Positions 32,321 through 40,808 of a DNA stretch of 55,557 nt are shown one piece after another (positions within the stretch are counted from its first letter, which is position 1; the number at the start of each line of letters is the position of its first letter). The notes below the pieces were generated by a model, which was given only the letters and a program-made list of their open reading frames with translations, was not told where the DNA came from and searched no databases. The stretch is from Rhodopirellula sp. SM50. Its GTDB lineage: Bacteria > Planctomycetota > Planctomycetia > Pirellulales > Pirellulaceae. The stretch covers positions 1-55,557 of the forward strand of contig NZ_NTFY01000090.1 of the NCBI RefSeq assembly GCF_002289565.1, in the 5' to 3' direction. Both the position numbers and the translations under genes were made by a program.

Positions 32321-34645
32321 ATGATTGGCAATCTCTCTGAATCACGATTCCGGGGCTTCCTGGCACCGTTGGCCGTGCTGGCGGCAGTTTGCACGCCGCA
32401 CCTCGTGTTGAATTCGGCCCCCGCGGCCGAGATCTTTGTCGAAACCGAGAGTTTTGACGATCTCGGCGGCTGGAAATTGGACACCCAGTTCATCCAGCAG
32501 ATGGGGTCTCCCTACCTGCTCGCCCACGGACTGGGCACGCCGGTCGACGACGCCGTGACGCAGATCGACGTGAAACAACCCGGGACCTACCGCGTCTGGG
32601 CTCGCACCTTCGACTGGGTGGCCCGCTGGGACGCTCCCGGGCAGCCTGGCAAATTCCAAATTCAGATCGGCGACCAAACGCTCGACGAAACCTTCGGCAC
32701 CGAGGGAGCGACGTGGGGCTGGCAAGACGGCGGAACGATCGAACTGTCCCAAGGAAAAACGCAGCTGCGGCTGAACGACTTGACCGGATTCGACGGCCGC
32801 TGCGACTGTCTTTACCTGACGACGCAGCTGGACGGCGATCCACCACCACCGGCCGACAAGGTGTTGTCGGATTGGCGACGGAAGCAATTGGGGTTGCCCG
32901 ACGAGCCGCTGGAACGGGGACCGTATGACTTGGTGGTCGTCGGTGGCGGTTACGCCGGCATGGGCTCGGCAATCAGTGCCGCCCGGATGGGATGCCGCGT
33001 CGCCCTGATCCAAGATCGCGGCGTCTTGGGAGGCAACGGCTCGAGCGAGGTGCGGGTCTGGGCGATGGGCAATATCCGTCGCGGGAAGTTCCCCCGGATC
33101 GGCGAGATCATCGAAGAGTTCGCCGACCAAGCGACCAAATCACCCGGCCGCTATGAAGAGTTCGGCGACGATCTGAAGGAACGCGTCGTTCGCGCCGAGC
33201 CCCAGATCGATCTTTGGCTCAATCACCACGCGTTCGATGCCGTCGTCCAAGACAATCACATCGTTTCGGTCGATGCGCTCAACACGAAAACCGGCGAGGT
33301 CGTGCGGATGCTCGGAGACCGTTTCGTCGACTGCACCGGTCATGGTTGGCTGGGCCAATTTGTCGGTGCCGATAGCGACATGGCACCCGATGGCCGAATG
33401 GGGATGAGCAACATGTGGCGCTGGGATGAAACCGATTCGCCGAAGTCGTTTCCCGAAACGCCGTGGGCGCTGGACTTGGAAATGCCAGACTTTCCCTATC
33501 CCCGCGACCACCACGGTCAGTGGTTCTGGGAAAGCGGTTTTGACAAGGACGCGATCGGTGACGCCGAAGGCATCCGCGACTGGAATTTGCGCGCCGTCTA
33601 CGGTGCGTTCAACGCCATGAAGAACCGCGACGGCGCCGCCGATCACAAGACCGCGATCCTCAGCTGGGTCGCCTACGTCGGTGGCCCACGCGAGAGCAAT
33701 CGGTTGCTCGGGGACGTCGTGCTGACCCAAGATGACATCGTCGCTAAACGCGATTTCCCCGATGGCTGTGTCCCCAGCACCTGGTCGATCGACCTGCATT
33801 ACCCCAAGGAACAATACGCCAAAAAATATCCCGACAACCCGTTCATCAGCGTCGCCGTTCATGACCGCCGCGTCGATCGATCGTACGGCTATCCCGTCCC
33901 GTATCGCTGTTTCTACAGCCGCAACATCGACAACCTGTTCATGGCCGGACGAAACGTCAGCGTCACCCACGAAGCCCTCGGCACCGTTCGCGTGATGAAG
34001 ACCTGTGGCATGATGGGCGAAGTCGTCGGCAAAGCGGCATCGATCTGCGCCCTCCGCGATTGCACCCCACGCGACGTTTATCAAAACCACCTCGATGAGC
34101 TTCTAGAATTGTTGGAATTGCCAGGCAAGGCACGTCGCAGCACACCGTCGGCCCCGATCACGATCGACGAAGGGGCGCTCCCACGGGCATCCAAATTCGG
34201 CCCGATGACCGGCCAAGATCCGGCCTCCTTCGAAGGCATCGTGATCGACGATCGTGAGGCCGAGCTGAAAGGGAAATGGACCAGCGGCGGCGGTCGAAAC
34301 GATCGCTATGTCGCCTACAGCTACAAGTACGCCGGCCCGGGCTCGGGGGCTCAAGCGACCTACACCCTCAAAGCTCCTCAAAGCGGTCGATTTCAAATCC
34401 TGGTCGGTTGCTCCCCGGCCGATGAGCGTTTCAAAAATCGCGCCACCGCTGCCCCGGTGGAGATTCGAATCGCTGATCGAGTGGTCCGCGAGAACGTGAA
34501 CTACCAGGGAACCGAGGACCGCCAGTTCTCACCGGTCGCGACCATCGACGTCGAAAAAGACGACCAGATCCACGTCGTGATCTTGACCGATCAAGCCGAT
34601 GGACTGGTGCACCTGGATGCCGTCCAGATGATTCCAGCGGAGTGA
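32321..34645 (+). CDS. Secreted FAD-dependent oxidoreductase
   Basis: A 774-residue exported protein. The ATG at 32321 gives a signal peptide (FLAPLAVLAAVCTPHLVL then SAPAAE). Residues 30-180 are a beta-sandwich of golvesin/carbohydrate-binding type (VARWDAPGQPGKFQIQIGDQ). The FAD_oxidored domain begins near residue 200 with YDLVVVGGGYAGMGSAISAA and VLGGNGSSEVRVW, and includes FVDCTGHGWLGQFVGADSD and LFMAGRNVSVTHEALGTVRV. A second sandwich closes the protein (LKAPQSGRFQILVGCSPADE). Such proteins are frequent in planctomycete polysaccharide-degradation loci; substrate unknown. A FAD enzyme flanked on both sides by presumed sugar-binding domains suggests action on extracellular glycans. Confidence 0.87.
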   Translation: MIGNLSESRFRGFLAPLAVLAAVCTPHLVLNSAPAAEIFVETESFDDLGGWKLDTQFIQQMGSPYLLAHGLGTPVDDAVTQIDVKQPGTYRVWARTFDWVARWDAPGQPGKFQIQIGDQTLDETFGTEGATWGWQDGGTIELSQGKTQLRLNDLTGFDGRCDCLYLTTQLDGDPPPPADKVLSDWRRKQLGLPDEPLERGPYDLVVVGGGYAGMGSAISAARMGCRVALIQDRGVLGGNGSSEVRVWAMGNIRRGKFPRIGEIIEEFADQATKSPGRYEEFGDDLKERVVRAEPQIDLWLNHHAFDAVVQDNHIVSVDALNTKTGEVVRMLGDRFVDCTGHGWLGQFVGADSDMAPDGRMGMSNMWRWDETDSPKSFPETPWALDLEMPDFPYPRDHHGQWFWESGFDKDAIGDAEGIRDWNLRAVYGAFNAMKNRDGAADHKTAILSWVAYVGGPRESNRLLGDVVLTQDDIVAKRDFPDGCVPSTWSIDLHYPKEQYAKKYPDNPFISVAVHDRRVDRSYGYPVPYRCFYSRNIDNLFMAGRNVSVTHEALGTVRVMKTCGMMGEVVGKAASICALRDCTPRDVYQNHLDELLELLELPGKARRSTPSAPITIDEGALPRASKFGPMTGQDPASFEGIVIDDREAELKGKWTSGGGRNDRYVAYSYKYAGPGSGAQATYTLKAPQSGRFQILVGCSPADERFKNRATAAPVEIRIADRVVRENVNYQGTEDRQFSPVATIDVEKDDQIHVVILTDQADGLVHLDAVQMIPAE

Positions 34646-34655
34646 CGTCCTCAAT

Positions 34656-34694
34656 CTTGTTCCCGGGCTCTGCCCTACGCCGGGAACAAGTTTT
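34656..34694 (+). terminator. Probable intrinsic terminator after FAD oxidoreductase
   Basis: CTTGTTCCCGG (34656-34666) pairs perfectly with CCGGGAACAAG (34680-34690), followed by TTTT, ten bases after the stop codon. The T-run is short, and the hairpin belongs to a GTTCCCxGGCTCxGCC repeat type seen also near 37745 and 40365, so it may be a repeat that doubles as a terminator. Confidence 0.5.
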
Positions 34695-35004
34695 AGCGGC
34701 AGGCCACTACCAATTTGACGCGTTAGCGGAACGGCGCGAGCCGTCCGGTCGCGTTTCAAAAACGCCGTGAAAGACCGGAGGGCTCGCGCCCTACCGCTAA
34801 CAAAAAACTCCCCGCCTGGCGTCAAAGGATCTCTTGAAGTGGGATAGGCTTCCAGCCTGTCATTTCAGCATCGACAGGCTGGAAGCCTATCCCACTTATT
34901 TTCCCTGCGTTGCGTACCCCACTTCGAACTTGCCAGTACTCTCCGATCCCGTTCTAATTCCCGTTCTGCGTCAATCGACCACGGAACCAACGGACGGAAG
35001 GCAG
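34695..35004. repeat. Two hairpin repeats in the gap before the SNF2 gene
   Basis: The gap holds a degenerate TTAGCGGCAGGGCGC hairpin (arms about 34722-34749 and 34773-34801) and a GTGGGATAGGCTTCCAGCCT / GACAGGCTGGAAGCCTATCC hairpin (34839-34861 and 34873-34897). The rest, to 35004, should contain the SNF2 promoter. An open frame runs from 34834 into the SNF2 gene, but its first part is repeat sequence and is not counted as coding. Confidence 0.8.
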
Positions 35005-37725
35005 ATGAGTCAAACGAAGACCCGATCGGCACCATCAGGTGTCCGACACAAACAAGGCAACGTCTTCCACCAGCGACTCGGGTCGTTGACTTTTTCCCAA
35101 GCCTGCCAGTTGCTCGGTGACGAAGGCGCCACCTTGATCCGCCAGGGGGCACAGTTTCTGGAGCTCCATCGCGACGATGTCTTTCTGGGTGGCGATCTGT
35201 TCCGCGTCCGACTTCCGGACGCCGAAGCCGACAACGGGGTGGCGGTCGCGACCATCACACTGCAGTCGGGACGCCGTCGACAATTGCTGGTCAACTGCAA
35301 CCAATGCGAGACCCCCTGCTTGCACGTCGGCGCGGCGCTGGACCATCTGCTGCAATCCAAGAGCGACCTCGGACTGGCCCAACCGCCCGACGAATCGGTT
35401 CCATTGGAACACCTGACGCCGGACGAGCTGAATCAGCGAGCGATCGCCGACCGAGTCAAACGCGCCGCCGAAGAACGCATGAAAGTGCGGTCGACCAACA
35501 CGACCAACCCGTGGACGGATTACCTGGTCACCAGCGAACGATCCGGCAGAACCTATCGCGTCGCGCTGCGAGGGTTCGATTCGGGCCAGGCCTATTGCAC
35601 GTGTCCCGATTTTCGCACCAACAAACTGCAGACGTGCAAACATGTTCTGCACGTCCAAACCAAGGTTCAAAAACGTTTCTCCGCCGCCAAGCTGCGTTCA
35701 CCGTATCGCCGCAAAAAACTTTCGCTCGCCCTTTGCTACGGCGATGATCGCGGCCTGCGGTTTCATCTGCCCGCGAAGGTCGATCCAAAAATGGAAGAGA
35801 TCGTCGGCGATGCGGACACCACCCCGATCACCGACGCGTCAGACGCGATGACGCGGATTTCGGCGTTGGAAAACGCCGGGCTGGACGTCACGATCTATCC
35901 CGATGCCGAAGCGTTTATTCAACGCCAATTGACGCAACAACGTGTTCGCCAAGCCTGTGAGTCGATTCGCAAGGACACCGAGAATCACCCGCTGCGAACA
36001 GAACTGCTGAGCGCAACCCTGCTGCCCTACCAGCTGGACGGCATCGCGTTCGCCGCCGGCGCCGGACGCGCGATTCTGGCCGATGACATGGGATTGGGCA
36101 AAACCATTCAAGGCATCGGCGTCGCAGAACTGTTGTCCCAACTGGCCGACATCAAACGCGTGCTGATCGTTTCTCCGGCCTCGTTGAAGACGCAGTGGCG
36201 AAATGAAATTCGTCGCTTCAGTGACCGAACAACCCAAATCGTACTGGGCACCGGGGCCGAACGCTACGAGCAATATCGCAGTGACGCGTTCTTCACGATC
36301 TGTAACTACGAACAAGTCCTCCGCGACCTGACCGCGATCGAAGAGGTGCCCTGGGATCTGATCATCTTGGACGAAGGTCAGCGGATCAAAAATTGGGAAT
36401 CGAAAACCAGTAACGTGATCCGCCAATTGGAAAGCCCGTTCCGATTGGTGTTGTCGGGAACGCCGCTTGAGAACCGACTCGGCGATTTGTTCACCGTCAC
36501 GCGGTTCGTGGACGAAGACCGATTGGGACCGGCGTACGAATTCTTTCACAAACACCACGTGGTCGATGAACGTGGCAAGACGTTGGGCTACCACCGATTA
36601 GACCAGCTTCGCGAATCGCTCAAACCGATCCTGCTCCGCCGCACGCGCAGCGAGGTCGCCAAGCAGCTTCCCGAACGGATCGACGAAGTGATCCGCATCG
36701 AACCGACGGCCGAACAGAAAGAGATCAACGATTCCCATCTCGCCATCGTGGCCCAAATCGTCAACAAGAAGTTCATGACCGAAATGGACTTGCTGCGAAT
36801 GCAAAAATCGTTGCTGATGGCGCGAATGTCCTGTGACAGCACGTATCTGATCGACCAAGAGGAAACCGAGTACAGCAGCAAGCTGGAACGATTGACCGAA
36901 TTGTTGGAAGGGTTGATCGAAGACCCGACGCGGAAGATCGTGTTGTTCAGTGAATGGCGACGGATGCTCGACCGCATCGAACGACGGTTGGACACGATGG
37001 CCTGCGATTACGTCCGTCTGGACGGACAAGTGCCGCAAAAGAAACGTGGCGAACTGGTGTCGCGTTTCCAGAACGATCCGCAGTGCCGCGTGATTTGCAT
37101 GACCAACGCCGGGTCGACGGGATTAAATTTGCAAGCGGCCAACACGGTCATCAACGTCGACTTGCCCTGGAACCCCGCCGTTCTGGAACAACGCATTGCG
37201 CGCGCCTATCGGATGGGACAAAAAAATCCCGTCCACATTTACAAGTTGGTCACCGTCGGCGACACCATCGAAGAACGGTTGCTAGAAACACTAGCGTCCA
37301 AACAAGAACTCGCCGACGCATCGATCGACATGGACAGCGACGTGTCGGAGGTCGCGATGGTCAGCGGCATGGAAGACTTGCGACGCCGATTGGAAGTCAT
37401 CTTGGATCCGTTGCCCGCCACGCCGGTGGACGAAAGCCAACAACGGCGAGTCGAGGCCGAGGCTCAAGCCTTACGAGCGAAACGCGAAAAAGTCGCCGCC
37501 GCGACCAGCGGGCTGATCACCGCGGCACTCTCCCTGGCCGGCGAACTGATTCCATCGGCTGGCGACAAAGCACCCAGCGAAGAAACCGTCGCCACTCTGA
37601 CCGACCGCTTGTCGCAGTGTGTCGACAAAGACGAACAGGGACGGCCTCAACTGACGATCACGCTGCCGGACACCAATGCCCTCCGTGGTCTCGCCACGAC
37701 GCTGGCAAAGTTGCTCGATTCGTAA
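35005..37725 (+). CDS. SNF2-family helicase with SWIM zinc fingers
   Basis: A 906-residue ATP-dependent DNA translocase of the bacterial SNF2/HepA type. The N-terminal 250 residues carry two zinc-finger-like clusters: CNQCETPCLHVGAALDH near 96, and a standard SWIM finger AYCTCPDFRTNKLQTCKHV near 195. The helicase core has LPYQLDGIAFA (Q-like), Walker A ADDMGLGKT, motif II DEGQ, SGTPLENRLGDLF, LRRTRSEV, and motif VI QRIARAYRMGQKNP. ATG at 35005 follows GGAAGGCAG, a good ribosome binding site. The C-terminal 130 residues are helical and unassigned. It is likely a chromatin-free remodeler or repair factor. The two tandem Cys clusters are more than the usual single SWIM finger. Confidence 0.92.
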   Translation: MSQTKTRSAPSGVRHKQGNVFHQRLGSLTFSQACQLLGDEGATLIRQGAQFLELHRDDVFLGGDLFRVRLPDAEADNGVAVATITLQSGRRRQLLVNCNQCETPCLHVGAALDHLLQSKSDLGLAQPPDESVPLEHLTPDELNQRAIADRVKRAAEERMKVRSTNTTNPWTDYLVTSERSGRTYRVALRGFDSGQAYCTCPDFRTNKLQTCKHVLHVQTKVQKRFSAAKLRSPYRRKKLSLALCYGDDRGLRFHLPAKVDPKMEEIVGDADTTPITDASDAMTRISALENAGLDVTIYPDAEAFIQRQLTQQRVRQACESIRKDTENHPLRTELLSATLLPYQLDGIAFAAGAGRAILADDMGLGKTIQGIGVAELLSQLADIKRVLIVSPASLKTQWRNEIRRFSDRTTQIVLGTGAERYEQYRSDAFFTICNYEQVLRDLTAIEEVPWDLIILDEGQRIKNWESKTSNVIRQLESPFRLVLSGTPLENRLGDLFTVTRFVDEDRLGPAYEFFHKHHVVDERGKTLGYHRLDQLRESLKPILLRRTRSEVAKQLPERIDEVIRIEPTAEQKEINDSHLAIVAQIVNKKFMTEMDLLRMQKSLLMARMSCDSTYLIDQEETEYSSKLERLTELLEGLIEDPTRKIVLFSEWRRMLDRIERRLDTMACDYVRLDGQVPQKKRGELVSRFQNDPQCRVICMTNAGSTGLNLQAANTVINVDLPWNPAVLEQRIARAYRMGQKNPVHIYKLVTVGDTIEERLLETLASKQELADASIDMDSDVSEVAMVSGMEDLRRRLEVILDPLPATPVDESQQRRVEAEAQALRAKREKVAAATSGLITAALSLAGELIPSAGDKAPSEETVATLTDRLSQCVDKDEQGRPQLTITLPDTNALRGLATTLAKLLDS

Positions 37726-37744
37726 GAATCGATTTCATGCTCGT

Positions 37745-37810
37745 TCCCAGGCTCCGCCAGCTCCTTGGGTGCCAACGGCGGTGGCGTTCCCTGGCGGAGC
37801 CATGCAACGA
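37745..37810. repeat. GGCTCCGCCAG hairpin after SNF2 gene
   Basis: GGCTCCGCCAG (37750-37760) and CTGGCGGAGCC (37791-37801) form an 11-base stem within GTTCCCAGGCTCCGCC repeat text. It may end SNF2 transcription, but no T-run follows. The rest of the 272-base gap up to 37997 shows nothing recognisable. Confidence 0.6.
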
Positions 37811-37997
37811 GGGTGAACCGGTGTGACCGTTCTCCGGCCCCGCTAATTGCTACGACCCATCCATTCCGACCGCAATAGTTTGCCAAACCCGACCAGCTGA
37901 ATCCGCCGGCAGACCACTCATCGTTCGCCGTCCTTTCCGGCGATTGAAGTGAAAAGAGTCCGACACTCTCTTAAGCTTCGTTTTCCGGTGGGATCCA

Positions 37998-39335
37998 GTG
38001 TTTGTCAGTCATTTCAACAGCTTTCTTCGCGGCGGAGCCGCGACGGCTGCGCGACAATTGCACACCGCGCTGCGCAACCGCGGAATCCACAGCCGGTTTC
38101 AATACCTTGCCGGTCAATCCGTTACCGATTCGCAGCCTGCCGAAATTGATTCGGACGGGTTCTACAGCACCCAATGGGCGCGCAAGGGGAGTTTGCCAAA
38201 TGCTCTCGATCGCGTCCGGTTTCGTGTGCATCGACAGTCGTTCAAGCGTGCCACACGCGGCGCGAACGATGGGGCTGAAATCTTTACTTCCCCGCACGGC
38301 CAGCCGTTCACTCCTTGGCCTCCGCTGGATCACCCCGCGGCCGCCGAACCAGCCCAGCGACATCTGATCCACCTGCATTGGATCTCCAAGTTCATCGACT
38401 TCCCCAGCTTCTTCGGTTCGCTGGATCCAAACCAACCCGTTGTCTGGACGCTCCACGACATGAACGCCCTGACCGGCGGTTGCCACTTCGCCGGTGGCTG
38501 CCAACGGTTTCGTGTCGGCTGCGGAAACTGCCCCCAAGTCAAACGGTCCGGGCAAACCGATGTCAGTTTTCAAGCGTTTCAAACCAAACGCCGCGCCTTA
38601 AAAGACATCAATCTGCACATCGTCGCGCCGAGCCGTTGGTTGTTGGGGTTGGCGCAATCCAGCCCGTTGCTGGCCGACGCGAAATCGTTCACCCGAATTC
38701 CCTATGGAATGCCGACCGACAAGCTCTACCCGATGCAGAAACACTTTGCCCGTGAAGCGCTCGGCATTGAGCCCGATGCCTTCATTATCGGCTTTGGTGC
38801 GATGAACTTGGGCAGCCGCCGCAAGGGCGCGACTGAACTGCTGGCGGCGTTGGAACGTGTGGGGTCCAACCCCAACGTCCGCGGTTTGGTCTTCGGCAGC
38901 GGTACGCTCTCCGATGCGAGCAAAACGTTGCCGGAGATGATCCACGTTGGCAACGTTCAAGACGACCGTACGCGTCGATTGGTGTATAGCGCAGCCGATG
39001 TTTTTGTGCTTCCATCGACCGAAGACAATCTCCCGTTGACCGGTCTGGAGGCGATGGCCTGTGGTACTCCCGTGATCGGATTCGATGCCGGTGGAATCCC
39101 CGACTACGTGATTCCCGGCAAAACAGGATTGCTCGCCGACAACGGTGACGCCGTTCAACTCGCCCGACGTTTGCAAACCGCGATCGCCAACCCGGATGCC
39201 ATGCGAGCGATGGGTGCCCAAGCCAGGGATCTGATCATGAATCAGTTTCAATCCGATACGCAAGCGCAATGCTACATGGAACTTTATCGAAGTCTGATCG
39301 GGTCCGAAAACCAAACCCAGCGCCGCGCTGCCTAA
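37998..39335 (+). CDS. Glycosyltransferase family 4
   Basis: A 445-residue GT-B glycosyltransferase. It starts FVSHFNSFLRGGAATAARQL, the usual acceptor-domain start. The Cys-rich VWTLHDMNALTGGCHFAGGC followed by FRVGCGNCPQ is typical of colanic-acid/O-antigen type GT4 enzymes. The donor half has IPYGMPTDKLYP, FGAMNLGSRRKGATELLAAL and the E-x7-E signature in STEDNLPLTGLEAMACGTPV. GTG at 37998 is the first possible start and may lie a few residues inside the true one. The GT2 gene follows 20 bases later, so they are an operon for a surface or secreted glycan. Confidence 0.9.
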   Translation: MFVSHFNSFLRGGAATAARQLHTALRNRGIHSRFQYLAGQSVTDSQPAEIDSDGFYSTQWARKGSLPNALDRVRFRVHRQSFKRATRGANDGAEIFTSPHGQPFTPWPPLDHPAAAEPAQRHLIHLHWISKFIDFPSFFGSLDPNQPVVWTLHDMNALTGGCHFAGGCQRFRVGCGNCPQVKRSGQTDVSFQAFQTKRRALKDINLHIVAPSRWLLGLAQSSPLLADAKSFTRIPYGMPTDKLYPMQKHFAREALGIEPDAFIIGFGAMNLGSRRKGATELLAALERVGSNPNVRGLVFGSGTLSDASKTLPEMIHVGNVQDDRTRRLVYSAADVFVLPSTEDNLPLTGLEAMACGTPVIGFDAGGIPDYVIPGKTGLLADNGDAVQLARRLQTAIANPDAMRAMGAQARDLIMNQFQSDTQAQCYMELYRSLIGSENQTQRRAA

Positions 39336-39355
39336 CGGTCTCCTGGTAAATCATC

Positions 39356-40312
39356 ATGTCATCGTCGAATCATCGCCGTCCCACAATCCGAATCGTTACC
39401 CCATCGTACAACCAAGCGGAGTACTTGGAGCAAACGATCCTGAGCGTCTTGACACAAGAAGGTCGTGGCAGCGACTTTCACTTGCAATACGCTGTCGTAG
39501 ACGGAGGCAGTTCGGATGGATCCGTCGACATCATCAAAAAGTACGACGGCGAACTGGCCTACTGGTGTAGCGAAAAAGATCGCGGTCAATCCCATGCGAT
39601 CAACAAAGGATTCGATCGAGTCGATGGCGACATCTGCGCCTACATCAACAGCGACGATTATTACCTGCCGGGCGCTTTCCAACGAATCGTCGCTCTCTGG
39701 AAAGAGAACCCCGATGCAGATCTGTTTTCCGGCGTCTGCCGAAAAGTGGACGCGCAAGGAAAACGACTTCGCGATCAATGTTCGGATATTTCAACGTTGG
39801 CCGAAATCGTCGATTTGTGGAATCACTGGCTTCACCCGAATCCCAATCGAAATTTTATTCAACCCGAAGTGTTCTGGACGAAACGACTGAGCGACCGAAT
39901 CGGAACGTTCAACGAATCGCTCTACTACACGATGGATTTCGACTATTGGTTGCGGGGCTTCGACGCGGGAATGAAGGTCGCCAAGACCGATCGGCCCCTC
40001 GCCGCGTTCCGCATTCACGCCGGTCAAAAAACGTCGGCCCGCCACGCCAGCATTTTGGAACTGCTCGACCGAATCGCGCCCTACCTCACCTCGGACGACG
40101 ACCGGATTTCGGCCACACATCGACAGCGATTGCTCCGCCACAGTCGGATGACGCGACGGATCGTCGAATCGGCGAACTCCGCTCCCGAACAACGAATCCT
40201 TTCACTGTTGGCACTCGCCGCCGATGAGCCGGGCTTGCTGACGTCCAAGCACTATTGGCGGCAGATGCGACGAAACAGCAAACGAATGTTTTGGAAACGA
40301 CACGCGGCCTGA
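39356..40312 (+). CDS. Glycosyltransferase family 2
   Basis: A 318-residue GT-A enzyme. RIVTPSYNQAEYLEQTILSV and YAVVDGGSSDGSVDIIKKYD form the nucleotide-sugar fold, YINSDDYYLPG is the DxD-equivalent (SDD), and FIQPEVFWTKRL precedes the acceptor part with YTMDFDYWLRGF. No membrane helix is visible, so it acts in the cytoplasm. It lies 20 bases after the GT4 gene. The donor sugar cannot be told from sequence. Confidence 0.93.
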   Translation: MSSSNHRRPTIRIVTPSYNQAEYLEQTILSVLTQEGRGSDFHLQYAVVDGGSSDGSVDIIKKYDGELAYWCSEKDRGQSHAINKGFDRVDGDICAYINSDDYYLPGAFQRIVALWKENPDADLFSGVCRKVDAQGKRLRDQCSDISTLAEIVDLWNHWLHPNPNRNFIQPEVFWTKRLSDRIGTFNESLYYTMDFDYWLRGFDAGMKVAKTDRPLAAFRIHAGQKTSARHASILELLDRIAPYLTSDDDRISATHRQRLLRHSRMTRRIVESANSAPEQRILSLLALAADEPGLLTSKHYWRQMRRNSKRMFWKRHAA

Positions 40313-40808
40313 TCGAGCAAGCCGTGGGATAGGCTTCCAGCCTGTCAACGCTCGGGTTGCTCGTGTTCCCAGGCTCCGCCTCTACGCCGTGAACGATTTC
40401 TTTCCTGTGTTTTACGAGGTGTTAGCGGCAGGGCGCGAGCCCTCCGGTTCCCCATCTTTGCCGAAACACCGGAGGGCTCGCGCCCTGCCGCTAATAAATT
40501 GTTCACGGCGTAGGGCTCCGCCTCCTGACCGCTGACCATCTGGTGGCTCAGCCACGTGGGCATCGCGTCCCAGGGGGCAGCCTCGGAACGAGTCGCAGAC
40601 GCCATCAGCCGCGTCAATCTGACACGGCTTTCCGGCGAGTGTGATCCGGGTCGCGACGAACCGCGCCGCGAAACCGATACGATCGGACCAGACGTTGCAA
40701 TTCGCACGATGATGAAGCGGGTCTGTCTTGTTTTGCTTGGCTCAGGGAGTACCGTCAGAAGCTGATCTTTCTGCCACGTTCTCTTTGCCACAAAGCTCGG
40801 TCGCTGCA
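40313..40808. repeat. Intergenic repeat cluster with nested palindromes
   Basis: This 496-base gap contains, in order, a GTGGGATAGGCTTCCAGCCT unit (40324-40346), GTTCCCAGGCTCCGCC text, then CTACGCCGTGAAC (40382-40394) matched by GTTCACGGCGTAG (40500-40512). Nested between them is a perfect 27-base-arm hairpin (40422-40448 and 40468-40494, TTAGCGGCAGGGCGCGAGCC family). The hairpin looks inserted into an older palindrome. The last 250 bases hold no clear signal besides the presumed promoter of the surface protein. Confidence 0.88.
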
